Under the pieces are notes generated by a model. That model ran no database searches, was not told the DNA's origin, and worked only from the letters and a program-made list of their open reading frames with translations. The position numbers and the translations under genes were made by a program. Shown piece after piece: positions 7,233 through 15,960 of a DNA stretch of 64,000 nt (positions are counted from its first letter, which is position 1; the number at the start of each line of letters is the position of its first letter). The stretch is taken from the NCBI GenBank assembly GCA_964477035.1, contig CAYZCW010000001.1:124001-188000 (forward strand), written 5' to 3'. The stretch is from SLSG01 sp964477035 (lineage in GTDB: Bacteria; Bacteroidota; Bacteroidia; Bacteroidales; UBA7960).

Positions 7233-8252
7233 ATGCTGATCCAATTACAGGAAGGTTGTTCAGAAAAGGAACGGGAGGGAATCCTCTCGGAAGTCAAAGC
7301 CATGGGTTACCAGCCAGCCGCCGTGCGGACCCGTCAGGCTTTTTACATCATCTGTGTCGGCAAAAGCCGGGTGGATATCCGCCGCGTGGGCAACCTGCCG
7401 GGGGTGCGCGATGTGCATGTGGTCTCGGATGCCTCCAAGCTGGTATCGCGGCAGTGGAAGCTGAACACCTCCGCCTTTACCGCGGGCGGGGACCTGTCCA
7501 TTTCGGGGAGCACCTTCACCATCGGCATGGGCCCGTGCTCCATTGAGGACGAAGAACAGGTGGCCGGAATGGTGTCGTTTCTGAAGGATCTGGGCATCCG
7601 GCTCATGCGGGGCGGGGTGTTTAAGCCGAGGAGCTCCCCCTATTCATTCCGGGGCCTTGGCATCGAAGGACTCCGGATGTTTTATTCCCATTGCCGGGCC
7701 GCCGGGATCCGGGTGGTCAGTGAAGTTATGCAGGTCTCCCAGATCGAACAAATGCATGATTTCGTGGACGTTTTCCAGGTGGGGACGCGTAATTCACAGA
7801 ATTTCAATTTGCTGGATGAGCTTGGCCGGGTGGACAAACCCGTGTTGCTGAAAAGGGGGATGTCCTCCACCCTGGAGGAGCTGCTGGCCTCGGCCGAGTA
7901 TATCTTTTCCAGCGGCAACGAGAAGATCATCCTGTGTGAGCGGGGCATCCGCACTTTTGAGAAAGCCTATCGCAATACCCTGGACCTGAATGCCATTCCC
8001 TACCTCAAACAAAAAAGTCACTTGCCGGTATTCTGCGATCCTTCCCACGGGGTCGGCGTCCGTGCCTACGTGGAAGCCATGGCCCTGGCTGCTGTCATGG
8101 CGGGGGCCGACGGCCTGCTCATGGAGATCCACCCCATACCCGAGCGGGCGCTTTCGGACGGGGACCAATCGCTCAACCTGTCGGAGGCCCGCCGGGCCGT
8201 GCAGAAGATCCGGGAAACGGTCAAACTGCGGGACGCCCTGGCTTCCCTTTGA
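7233..8252 (+). CDS. aroF: 3-deoxy-7-phosphoheptulonate synthase (DAHP synthase)
   Basis: This enzyme condenses PEP and erythrose 4-phosphate, the first step of the shikimate pathway. The catalytic barrel (about residue 100 on) shows GPCSIED, FKPRSSPYSF, VGTRNSQNFNLL, KRGMSSTLEE, CERGIRTFEKAYRNTLD and CDPSHGVG, matching the Thermotoga-like type. Residues 1-90 resemble the ferredoxin-like regulatory domain of those enzymes, which in Thermotoga mediates feedback by Tyr and Phe. Its place 11 nt after trpA puts pathway entry under the Trp attenuator. Confidence 0.93.
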   Translation: MLIQLQEGCSEKEREGILSEVKAMGYQPAAVRTRQAFYIICVGKSRVDIRRVGNLPGVRDVHVVSDASKLVSRQWKLNTSAFTAGGDLSISGSTFTIGMGPCSIEDEEQVAGMVSFLKDLGIRLMRGGVFKPRSSPYSFRGLGIEGLRMFYSHCRAAGIRVVSEVMQVSQIEQMHDFVDVFQVGTRNSQNFNLLDELGRVDKPVLLKRGMSSTLEELLASAEYIFSSGNEKIILCERGIRTFEKAYRNTLDLNAIPYLKQKSHLPVFCDPSHGVGVRAYVEAMALAAVMAGADGLLMEIHPIPERALSDGDQSLNLSEARRAVQKIRETVKLRDALASL

Positions 8253-8296
8253 ATCTGAAAATAACCCATTCATAAACCCTGTTTTTATACTATGCC

Positions 8297-9532
8297 ATGA
8301 ATCATACCAAAAATGCATTGCGTGAAAAAACCAATACAAGGCAGGACAATCCTGCTGCCCACCCGAACGCTGAAGGCTTTTACGGCCGGTTCGGAGGGGC
8401 CTTCATCCCGGAGCCGCTTCGTCCCAATATGGAGGAGTTGTCGGCCTCGTACCTGGAGATCATCCGGTCGGATGGTTTCATCCGTGATTTTCACGCCCTG
8501 CTGTCCGACTTCGTCGGCCGGCCCACCCCGCTTTACCTTGCGGCCAACCTGTCGGAAAGGTACCGGACCCGGGTTTTTCTGAAAAGGGAGGACCTTTGCC
8601 ATACCGGTGCCCACAAGCTGAACAACGTGGTGGGGCAGGCCCTGCTGGCGCGCCGGCTGGGCAAGAAACGGATCGTGGCCGAGACCGGGGCGGGACAGCA
8701 TGGGGTGGCCACGGCCACCGTGTGTGCCCTGATGAACATGCCCTGCACCATTTTTATGGGAGAAAAGGACACCCTGAGGCAATCACTCAATGTGCTGCGT
8801 ATGCAAATGCTCGGGGCGGAGGTGGTGGCGGCCCGCTCCGGCAGCCGGGGCCTGCAGGATGCCGTCAATGAGGCCATACAGTTCTGGGTCGCCCATCCGG
8901 ACCAGACCCATTACCTGATCGGTTCGGCCATCGGACCCCATCCTTTTCCTGACCTGGTAACCCGCCTGCAGTCGGTCATCAGCGCAGAGATCAGGGAGCA
9001 GCTGCTGGCAGAGGAAGGCAGGGAGTCTCCCGATGTGGTGATTGCCTGTGCTGGCGGAGGCAGCAATGCCGCCGGGGCGTTTTACCATTTCATCGGGAAC
9101 GGGCAAACCCGGCTGATCGGGGCCGAGGCAGCCGGTGAAGGGACCGGCACGGGGCGCACGGCAGCCACCATGGCCCTGGGCAAGCCCGCTGTACTGCATG
9201 GCAACCATACCCTGGTCATACAGGACGCGGATGGCCGTGTGGGCGATACCCATTCCATCTCTGCAGGGCTCGACTACCCAGGCATCGGCCCCCTGCATGC
9301 CCACCTGCAGGACAGCCGTCAGGCCAGTTACGTGCAGGTGACCGACCAGGAGGCCCTGGAGGCCGCCCTGAGGCTCACCAGGACCGAAGGCATCATACCC
9401 GCCCTGGAAAGTGCCCATGCCCTGGCCGTGCTCGAAAAAATGAGCTTCGGTCCTTCGGACATCGTCGTGGTGAACCTGTCCGGAAGGGGCGATAAGGACA
9501 TGGATACGTTCCGGCAGCGGCTCGAATTATAG
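8297..9532 (+). CDS. trpB2: Second tryptophan synthase beta chain (TrpB1-like paralogue)
   Basis: A complete 411-residue TrpB with the PLP lysine (GAHKLNN), AETGAGQHGVATATV, GGGSNA and PALESAHALA. By eye about four in five residues of the core match the TrpB half of the upstream fusion, so it is a paralogue of that chain rather than the distant TrpB2 family. The residue aligned with E. coli Lys167, which forms a salt bridge with TrpA Asp56, is Gln (GLQDA). The enzyme may therefore work without TrpA, for example salvaging free indole, or may be a spare beta chain. The N-terminal 20 residues are extra and polar. Confidence 0.92.
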   Translation: MNHTKNALREKTNTRQDNPAAHPNAEGFYGRFGGAFIPEPLRPNMEELSASYLEIIRSDGFIRDFHALLSDFVGRPTPLYLAANLSERYRTRVFLKREDLCHTGAHKLNNVVGQALLARRLGKKRIVAETGAGQHGVATATVCALMNMPCTIFMGEKDTLRQSLNVLRMQMLGAEVVAARSGSRGLQDAVNEAIQFWVAHPDQTHYLIGSAIGPHPFPDLVTRLQSVISAEIREQLLAEEGRESPDVVIACAGGGSNAAGAFYHFIGNGQTRLIGAEAAGEGTGTGRTAATMALGKPAVLHGNHTLVIQDADGRVGDTHSISAGLDYPGIGPLHAHLQDSRQASYVQVTDQEALEAALRLTRTEGIIPALESAHALAVLEKMSFGPSDIVVVNLSGRGDKDMDTFRQRLEL

Positions 9533-9579
9533 GGAGATTGCGGAAAACATGTTATTTTCGCAGAAAACACCATCCGACA

Positions 9580-10137
9580 ATGCAAAGAGAGGAAGCCCTG
9601 GCCCTGCTGCGGGCCCATGTAAAGAATGAAAAGATGATCGCCCACTGCCTTGCTTCCGAGGCCGTGCTGCGCGCCATGGCGGAGCGCCTGGGGCAGGATG
9701 CCGCGAAATGGGGGCTGGCCGGGCTGTTGCACGACCTGGACGTGGAGCTCACCGGGGGCGACATGCACACCCATTCCATGGAGACGGCCCGTATCCTGCG
9801 GGAGCATGGGGTGGAGGAAGAGATTGTCGAAGCCGTGATGTTGCATAACGAACACGCCGCCCACGGCGGGCAGCGAAGCAGCCAGTTTCACCATGCCCTG
9901 GCGGCCGGGGAGACCATTACCGGTCTGATCACCGCAACAGCCCTGGTGTACCCGGACAAGAAAGTGGCAAGCGTCAAACCCAAGTCGGTCATCAAACGAA
10001 TGAAGGAGAAGGCGTTCGCGGCATCGGTCAACCGGGACACCATTCTGGAGTGCGAGAAGGCCGGTCTGGGCCTGCAGGAATTTGTGGAGCTGTCGCTGGA
10101 TGCAATGAAACGGATCGGTCCGCAGATCGGATTGTAG
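9580..10137 (+). CDS. HD-domain hydrolase, function unknown
   Basis: This 185-residue HD-superfamily protein has the metal ligands in LAGLLHDLDVE (HD pair), HSMETARILREHG and AVMLHNEHA. Members hydrolyse phosphate esters, but the substrate cannot be told from sequence. The ATG at 9580 follows TATTTTCG (9553-9560), one base from the TAnnTTTG box, so the gene may have its own promoter although it sits 47 nt after trpB2 on the same strand. It is the last plus-strand gene of the locus. Confidence 0.85.
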   Translation: MQREEALALLRAHVKNEKMIAHCLASEAVLRAMAERLGQDAAKWGLAGLLHDLDVELTGGDMHTHSMETARILREHGVEEEIVEAVMLHNEHAAHGGQRSSQFHHALAAGETITGLITATALVYPDKKVASVKPKSVIKRMKEKAFAASVNRDTILECEKAGLGLQEFVELSLDAMKRIGPQIGL

Positions 10138-10203
10138 TGTCCGGCTGGTTTTTCAGCCCGTGGATGGCTTCCCCGGTCCGGAAACCTGTCTGAGGAACCG
10201 TTT

Positions 10204-11874
10204 TCAGTCTTCCGCAGCGGAACCCGGCAAGGCCTCCGCCGACCCGCTGTGCAACACTTCCATGGCTTTGCGGAAGGCGGGGTCCGACTGGTGTAGGACC
10301 GGGAAGAAGGCCTCGTTCCCATAAACATTCCTGCCGATGTAGGCCTTGAGGTAATTCCGGATCAGCTCTTCGCTTGCGGTGTGATCCTGCTGCTGCCCGG
10401 GACGCAGGCCTTCCCGGCCTGCAAAGTCCATAAAATCACGGTACAGGGCATCGGAAACCCGGTAGTCCCTGACGAAGGCAGCCGCATCCTCATGCCGGCC
10501 GATGGCTGTCCGGTGGCGGTCGCTGTAGTCGAAGGCAAAGCGGTAGATCAGGCCGCGGTTCGCTGCCTGGTTGAACAGCACGGTATGTTCTCCGGTCTCC
10601 AGGGGAATGAAGATGTCGGGCATGATGCCGCCACCCCCGTAAACGACCCGCCCACCCGGGGTTTCAAAACGCAGGGAGTCATCAAAATGGATGCTGTCGG
10701 CATGGTCCAGTTCTCCCTCCAGGAAGCGCTGCATGAACTCCCCGTAATAGTCATCCCTTCCATTGTCATAAGGCTTCTGAATGCTCCTGCCGGTGGGGGT
10801 GTAATACCTGGCCACGGTCAGGCGCAGGGCGGAGCCGTCGCCCAGGGGCACCTGTTCCTGCACCAGCCCCTTTCCAAAGGAACGTCTTCCGATGATGAGG
10901 CCCCGGTCATTGTCCTGGACAGCGCCGGCCACAATTTCACTGGCCGAGGCCGACCACTCGTCGATGAGGATCACCAGGGGCTGCGTCTCGAAGCTGCCCT
11001 GGCGCCTGGCAAAGGCATAGTTGCGGGGCCGCCTCCGGCCGTCGGTGTATACGATCAGCTGTTCCTCTCCCAGCAGCTCGTCTGCCAGGTTGATGGCTGC
11101 ATCCAGAAATCCTCCGCCATTGCCCCTGAGGTCCAGCACCATCTTTTCCATGCCCTGGGCCTTGAGCTGTTCCGTGGCCAGCAGGAACTCCGTATGGGTG
11201 GTGGCGGAAAATTTATTCAGCCGGATGTACCCGATGTCCCCTTCTGCCATGTAGGCGATGTCCAGGCTGTAGGATGGGATCTGATCGCGTATGATATTAA
11301 AATCCAGGGGGTCGGTCACATTGCGGCGGAGGACGGTGACGGACACTTCGGTGCCCTTTTTGCCCTTGAGCAGGGAGACCACCTCGTCGGTCGACATCCT
11401 CACCCCCGCGATGGGGTCGTCTTCCACGGCAATGATCCGGTCTCCGGCCATGATGCCCGCTTTCTCGCTGGGCCCGCCCGAGATCGGGCTGATTACCACG
11501 ACGGTGTCGTTGATCATATTGAACTCGATGCCGATGCCCTCAAAACTGCCCATCAGGGGGTCGTTCATTTCCCGGAATTCCGAGGCCGGAATATAGGCCG
11601 AATGGGGGTCGAGGTCGCGCAGCATGCTCTGGATGGCCTCGTTGGTCAGGTATTCCCGGTCGATGCTGTCCACATAGGCATCAAAAATATAGTTCAGGAC
11701 CTGGTTGAGCTTGTCCTGGCGGTCGAGCCCGATGGAGAAAAACTTCTTTTCGGCCTGTCCGCTGCCTGGCAGGCGCAGGTGCAATCCCAGGTAAAAGCCT
11801 GCCAGAAGGACGATGGCCAGAACCAGGGGGAGGTAAATGGTGAGCCGCCTGTTGCGGTCGGGTGTGGAATTCAT
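10204..11874 (-). CDS. S41 family carboxyl-terminal processing protease
   Basis: A 556-residue periplasmic Ser/Lys protease. It has an N-terminal signal anchor (about residues 10-30), a PDZ domain around GIGIEFNMINDTVVVISPISGGPSEKAGI, and the peptidase domain with DLRGNGGG. The catalytic Ser is in EWSASASEIVAGA and the Lys in GRRSFGKGLVQ. Tsp/CtpA proteins trim or degrade envelope proteins by their C-termini. Roughly 150 residues after the catalytic core are not recognised. Its ATG overlaps the stop of the upstream nucleotidyltransferase by 4 nt, so the two are translationally coupled. Confidence 0.93.
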   Translation of the reverse strand: MNSTPDRNRRLTIYLPLVLAIVLLAGFYLGLHLRLPGSGQAEKKFFSIGLDRQDKLNQVLNYIFDAYVDSIDREYLTNEAIQSMLRDLDPHSAYIPASEFREMNDPLMGSFEGIGIEFNMINDTVVVISPISGGPSEKAGIMAGDRIIAVEDDPIAGVRMSTDEVVSLLKGKKGTEVSVTVLRRNVTDPLDFNIIRDQIPSYSLDIAYMAEGDIGYIRLNKFSATTHTEFLLATEQLKAQGMEKMVLDLRGNGGGFLDAAINLADELLGEEQLIVYTDGRRRPRNYAFARRQGSFETQPLVILIDEWSASASEIVAGAVQDNDRGLIIGRRSFGKGLVQEQVPLGDGSALRLTVARYYTPTGRSIQKPYDNGRDDYYGEFMQRFLEGELDHADSIHFDDSLRFETPGGRVVYGGGGIMPDIFIPLETGEHTVLFNQAANRGLIYRFAFDYSDRHRTAIGRHEDAAAFVRDYRVSDALYRDFMDFAGREGLRPGQQQDHTASEELIRNYLKAYIGRNVYGNEAFFPVLHQSDPAFRKAMEVLHSGSAEALPGSAAED

Positions 11875-12386
11875 GTCCGGGATCTGATTTTTTCGATGAT
11901 GGCACTGCTGGAATAACCCTCGAGGAAATCCATAACAACAACCTTACCATTTTTTTCCAAAACCAGGTCATGCCCCACAATTTCTTCCTTGCGGTAGTCT
12001 CCTCCCTTGACCAGGACGTCTGGCCGGATGGTCCGGATGAGTTCCAGAGGAGTGTCTTCATCGAAGAGCACCACCGCATCGACAAAGGACAGGGAGGCCA
12101 GCAGGGTGGCCCTGGTCCGTTCATCACAAACCGGCCTTCCGGCCCCCTTGAGCCGCCTGACGGAAGCGTCCGTGTTGAGGCCGATGATTAACACCTGACC
12201 CAGTTCGGCCGCCCTCGACAGGTAATCCAGGTGGCCCAGGTGCAGAAGGTCGAAGCACCCATTGGTAAACACCAGTTTGCGGTCCAGGAACCGCCAGGTG
12301 TGCAGCCGGCGCATGAACCCGGGATCGGCCATGGAGGGGTGGATCATTGATTGAATCCTGGTGAGTTTGTAGCCCATGCTTGTCAT
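11871..12386 (-). CDS. rfaE2: D-glycero-beta-D-manno-heptose 1-phosphate adenylyltransferase-like
   Basis: A 171-residue cytidylyltransferase-fold protein matching the C-terminal half of HldE/RfaE. It has the nucleotide-binding TNGCFDLLHLGHLDYL (HxGH), GLNTDASVRRLKG, and VKGGDYRKEEIVG. The expected reaction is formation of ADP-heptose for lipopolysaccharide or other glycans. No kinase half is fused to it. The true start could be one of the Met codons a little downstream of 12386, since residues 1-30 are not conserved in the fold. Confidence 0.9.
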   Translation of the reverse strand: MTSMGYKLTRIQSMIHPSMADPGFMRRLHTWRFLDRKLVFTNGCFDLLHLGHLDYLSRAAELGQVLIIGLNTDASVRRLKGAGRPVCDERTRATLLASLSFVDAVVLFDEDTPLELIRTIRPDVLVKGGDYRKEEIVGHDLVLEKNGKVVVMDFLEGYSSSAIIEKIRSRT

Positions 12387-12426
12387 GATTTCCGTTTATT
12401 GATAACACCGCAGAAAGCCAGGTTGT

Positions 12427-13458
12427 TCAGGTCGTGGTGCCCGGAGAGGCCGTCCCATTCCCATGCTGCCTCAGCGAGACGGCCAGCCAGGCCACCGAGC
12501 CTGCCAGGACAATCACCAGGATCTGTGTGGCGTGGGAGATGTAGGCATAAGAAATGGCCGGCTCCGGGGCAATGGCGTATAACTCGGTCAGTGTGATCAT
12601 GGCGAGGAAATGGTAGGTGCCGATCCCGCCGGGTACGGGCACCACGATGCCCAGGCTGCCCATGGCAAGAAGGATGATGCCGGCCCCTACGGTCAGGTGG
12701 CTGGTTGCTTCCAGGGCAAAAAATACCAGGTATACGGTCAGAAAGTAGCTTGCCCAGATGGCCAGGCTGTAAAATACAAACAAGGGCTTGCTCCTGATGC
12801 GCCGGATGGCGGCAACACCATCCCGCAGTCCGGCCAGCTGCCGCTTGATGCGGTGCCCGATGCTTCCGTCATGGGCCTCCCGCCAGCGGTGCTTCAGGTA
12901 GACAAACAGGGCGATCAGCAGGATCAGGGCTCCCAGGGCCGCCAGGGCAAGGACGAGGTAGGTCTGCTGTGGCTGTGCCATCAGGGGGGTGACCACATAC
13001 TGCTCCAAAAAATCCCTGAGAAAGCCATATTGAAACGCGATGGTCAGCACCACGAGCATGCCAAGGGTCAGCATATCGAACAGGCGTTCGGCCACCACGG
13101 TTCCCAAAAGTGCGTTCAGGGGCGGTCTGCCGGCGCGTTGAAGGACCAGGCACCGGGTGACTTCTCCAAGGCGGGGTACGGCCAGGTTGGAGAGGTAACC
13201 TGCCATCACCGCCTGGAAGGTTTTGAAGGGGCTGACGGGGTATCCCATGGAGGCGATCAGCTGGTTCCAGCGAAGGGCCCTCAGGGCGTGACTTAAAATG
13301 GCTGCCAGGGCCGCGAGAAGGATCCACAAGTAGTCGGCATTGCGGAACTCCCGGAGGATCCCCTCCAGGTCCTGGCCCCTGGTGACAAGCCAAAGAATGA
13401 CCACCCCTGCGGCAAGGGAGATCAGAACACGTAAGTATCTGTGCAACTGCTGTTTCAA
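12427..13458 (-). CDS. Flippase-like integral membrane protein (LPG synthase TM / UPF0104 family)
   Basis: A 343-residue polytopic protein with seven or eight hydrophobic spans. It has family features in LRALRWNQLIASMGYPVSPF, NLAVPRLGEVTRCLVLQRAGRPPLNALLGTV and GIVVPVPGGIGTYHF. Relatives include AglD and the MprF flippase domain and are thought to move lipids or lipid-linked sugars, but substrates are generally unknown. The start is a TTG at 13458 after a GGAG sequence; no in-frame ATG lies near. It is separated from rfaE2 by 40 nt on the same strand. Confidence 0.85.
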   Translation of the reverse strand: MKQQLHRYLRVLISLAAGVVILWLVTRGQDLEGILREFRNADYLWILLAALAAILSHALRALRWNQLIASMGYPVSPFKTFQAVMAGYLSNLAVPRLGEVTRCLVLQRAGRPPLNALLGTVVAERLFDMLTLGMLVVLTIAFQYGFLRDFLEQYVVTPLMAQPQQTYLVLALAALGALILLIALFVYLKHRWREAHDGSIGHRIKRQLAGLRDGVAAIRRIRSKPLFVFYSLAIWASYFLTVYLVFFALEATSHLTVGAGIILLAMGSLGIVVPVPGGIGTYHFLAMITLTELYAIAPEPAISYAYISHATQILVIVLAGSVAWLAVSLRQHGNGTASPGTTT

Positions 13459-13658
13459 GGCTCCTGGCTTGGGTTTGCTGCCCGGAATGCAGCATGTATC
13501 CTGTTGTGTTTCAACAAATTGTTTTGTCCGTGCTTTTCATGATTTGATAAAGCATCTTGCTGGTTTTGTGCGGCATATGGGGGGATGCCGGCATCAGGGG
13601 GCGGCCGATCCGGCCTGCAAAGCTATAAGGAATAGTTGAAAATGACCAAAAATTCACG

Positions 13659-13666
13659 TATTTTTG
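13659..13666 (+). promoter_or_regulatory. Promoter -7 box for the GT5-like gene
   Basis: TATTTTTG fits TAnnTTTG exactly, 34 nt before the ATG at 13701. GTTG at 13635-13638 stands 20 nt upstream and is a fair -33 element. Confidence 0.6.
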
Positions 13667-13700
13667 CATATTATTTTTCTAACAGTCAATCATGTAGTTT

Positions 13701-14528
13701 ATGGAAAAACCCAAAGTACTCTTTGTACAGCAGGAAATCACTCCCTACCTGAAGGAAAGCCCTATGGGCCATATCGGGCGGCACCTGCCGCAGGGGATCC
13801 AGGAAAGGGGGAAAGAGATCCGCACATTCATGCCCCGGTTTGGCTCCATCAACGAAAGGAGAAACCAGTTGCATGAGGTGATCCGTCTATCGGGCATGAA
13901 CCTGGTCATCAACAACACGGACCATCCCCTCATCATCAAGGTTGCCTCCATACAATCGGCCAGGATGCAGATCTATTTCATTGACAACGATGACTTTTTC
14001 CAGCGCAAGTTCACCTTGCTGGGACGCAACGGGAAATATTTTCCCGACAATGATGAGCGGGCCATCTTCTTTGCACGGGGGGTCATCGAAACGGTTAAAA
14101 AACTGGGCTGGGCCCCGGATGTGGTGCATTGCAACGGCTGGTTCACCAGCCTGATGCCTTTCTACCTGAAAGTGGCCCTGAAGGAAAACCCCATGTTTTC
14201 AGACACCCGCGTGGTGTATAGTCTTTACAATGATGCATTTCCCGAACCCCTCAGTCCGGATATGGCCAGGAAGATGAAAACCAGGGACATTCCCGAACAG
14301 GCCCTCGGTAAATTCGCCGACACCTCCTATCTGGGAATCAGCAAGGCGGCGGTTGACTACAGCGATGGCATCATTTTCGGGGACAAAGACATTCTTCCCG
14401 AACTGGAGCAATATGTCCGCGGGAGCAACAAACCCATTCTGGAGTTTCAACCAAAAGAAACCTACCTGGATGCCTACAATGCCTTTTACGATGAAATTCT
14501 GGTCAGGGAACCGGTGTTTACAGAATAA
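13701..14528 (+). CDS. Glycogen/starch synthase-like protein, GT5 N-terminal domain only
   Basis: The 275-residue protein covers the N-terminal Rossmann half of a GT5 synthase. It shows VLFVQQEITPYLKESPMGHIGRHLPQ in place of the usual KTGGLADV loop, DNDDFFQRK, and PDVVHCNGWFTSLMP. It ends after ISKAAVDYSDGIIFGD with no C-terminal GT-B half. The ADP-glucose-binding Lys of KTGG is not seen. Similar short proteins are common in Bacteroidota, so this is probably a stable subfamily rather than a truncation. Catalysis by this chain alone seems doubtful. Confidence 0.8.
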   Translation: MEKPKVLFVQQEITPYLKESPMGHIGRHLPQGIQERGKEIRTFMPRFGSINERRNQLHEVIRLSGMNLVINNTDHPLIIKVASIQSARMQIYFIDNDDFFQRKFTLLGRNGKYFPDNDERAIFFARGVIETVKKLGWAPDVVHCNGWFTSLMPFYLKVALKENPMFSDTRVVYSLYNDAFPEPLSPDMARKMKTRDIPEQALGKFADTSYLGISKAAVDYSDGIIFGDKDILPELEQYVRGSNKPILEFQPKETYLDAYNAFYDEILVREPVFTE

Positions 14529-14535
14529 AAACCCT

Positions 14536-14543
14536 TAATTTTG
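14536..14543 (+). promoter_or_regulatory. Promoter -7 box for the DUF4270 gene
   Basis: TAATTTTG fits TAnnTTTG exactly and lies 22 nt before the ATG at 14566, which supports that start codon. Confidence 0.55.
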
Positions 14544-14565
14544 CGTTCTGTTTCCGGCTTCCGGT

Positions 14566-15951
14566 ATGTGGAGTTTTTGCATTAAAAACCATAGTATTTT
14601 GAAAACAAGACTTCTCCCCCGTGCATGCGGGGGTTTTTTCAGCCCATGGCTTTCCTTGCTTTTTGGCGTGTTCCTTGTCCTTTTCCTGCATGCCTGTTCG
14701 GAACCTGATGAAATCGGTCTGGGGCTGATAGGAGGACGGGCAACCTATAATTCCACCGATACCCTGAGCCTGCTCGCCCGCAGCAGCGCGGGAGGCGTTG
14801 TGCCAACCAACCTGAGCAGGAACAATGTCCTGGGCGTGATGCAGGATCCGGAATTCGGCAAGGTGCGTGCAAGCCTCTACACACAGTTCAGGCTGCCGCA
14901 GAACGACCTGTCTCTCGGGGAGGATCCGAGGCTGGACAGTATGACCCTGATGTTTGGCTATACGGGAAAATACTACGGTCAGGTGGAGATGTTTCAGCAC
15001 CTGAGGGTTTACGAACTCAGCGAGGGCCTTCCGGAAGCGGACTCCCTGTTTTCGGACCTTTCGCTGGCCCGGTATCCCGAACCCATCGCGGAACGCCTTC
15101 TTCGTCCCGCGCCCACCGACAGCGTCCCCATCGACACCATCATGACCGCCCCCCATTTCCAGGTCCGGCTCTCGGATGCTTTCGGGCAGAAATTCATCGA
15201 TGCCAACGGGACCCCGGCATTCGAGAATGTGCCCAACTTCCTGGATTACTTTAAGGGCCTGTACATCACGGTGGATGAGGACATCGAAGAGTTCGGAAGC
15301 ATATTCAGCCTCGACATGTACTCCTTTTACACCAAGCTGAGCCTGTTTTACCGGAAGACACCGGAGGACACCCTCAGCACACGGTTTGACTTTTACATCA
15401 ATGAATTCACCCAGCGGGCCAATTATTTCGAAGGTTTTGGCGGGGAGGGGATCAACCCCTTGCTGTTAAGCCAGCTGCAAGGAGAGGACCCCTATGCTGC
15501 AGGGGACAGCCTCCTGTTTGTGCAATCCATGGGCAGGGTTCGCGCCCACATCCAGATGCCTTACCTGAAAGACCTGTCGGAGATGGCCAATGTGACGATC
15601 AACCAGGCAAGGCTGATCCTGCCGGCGGCAGACGGTTTTGCCACGGAAATGTTCCCGGAAGCCGAAAGGCTTTTGCTGCAACGGTTCGCTGAAGACGGGA
15701 CTGTCAGCCAATTGCCGGATATTTTTCTTGGAGAGAACTATTTCGGTGGCACCTGGGATCCGGCTCGGCGGCAATATGTGTTCAACGTCACCCAGTACCT
15801 CCAGGAAGTCATGGACGGCAGGATCGGGGACCACGGCCTGGCCCTCTCTGTGCGTTTTCCCTCGGAGAATGCCCAGCGGGTGGTCCTGAACGGACCGGCC
15901 CACCCCGACAGGCCCATGCGGCTTGAGATCATTTATACGGTATTCAATTGA
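14566..15951 (+). CDS. DUF4270 lipoprotein
   Basis: A 461-residue envelope protein whose N-terminus ends in a lipobox-like LFLHAC followed by SEPDEIGLGL, the DUF4270 opening. The body is beta-rich and ends with an immunoglobulin-like stretch. DUF4270 proteins are widespread in Bacteroidota and have no assigned function. The signal region is unusually long (about 43 residues before the Cys), and codons 17-25 form a terminator-like hairpin (14616-14639). The stop lies 9 nt before glmS. Confidence 0.85.
   Translation: MWSFCIKNHSILKTRLLPRACGGFFSPWLSLLFGVFLVLFLHACSEPDEIGLGLIGGRATYNSTDTLSLLARSSAGGVVPTNLSRNNVLGVMQDPEFGKVRASLYTQFRLPQNDLSLGEDPRLDSMTLMFGYTGKYYGQVEMFQHLRVYELSEGLPEADSLFSDLSLARYPEPIAERLLRPAPTDSVPIDTIMTAPHFQVRLSDAFGQKFIDANGTPAFENVPNFLDYFKGLYITVDEDIEEFGSIFSLDMYSFYTKLSLFYRKTPEDTLSTRFDFYINEFTQRANYFEGFGGEGINPLLLSQLQGEDPYAAGDSLLFVQSMGRVRAHIQMPYLKDLSEMANVTINQARLILPAADGFATEMFPEAERLLLQRFAEDGTVSQLPDIFLGENYFGGTWDPARRQYVFNVTQYLQEVMDGRIGDHGLALSVRFPSENAQRVVLNGPAHPDRPMRLEIIYTVFN
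14616..14639 (+). terminator. Terminator-like hairpin inside the DUF4270 signal region
   Basis: CCCCCG (14616-14621) pairs with CGGGGG (14628-14633) across TGCATG, followed by six T. It could end transcripts from the upstream GT5-like gene, attenuate the DUF4270-glmS transcript, or be chance within coding sequence. The open frame runs straight through it. Confidence 0.5.
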
Positions 15952-15960
15952 CCCCCGTTT

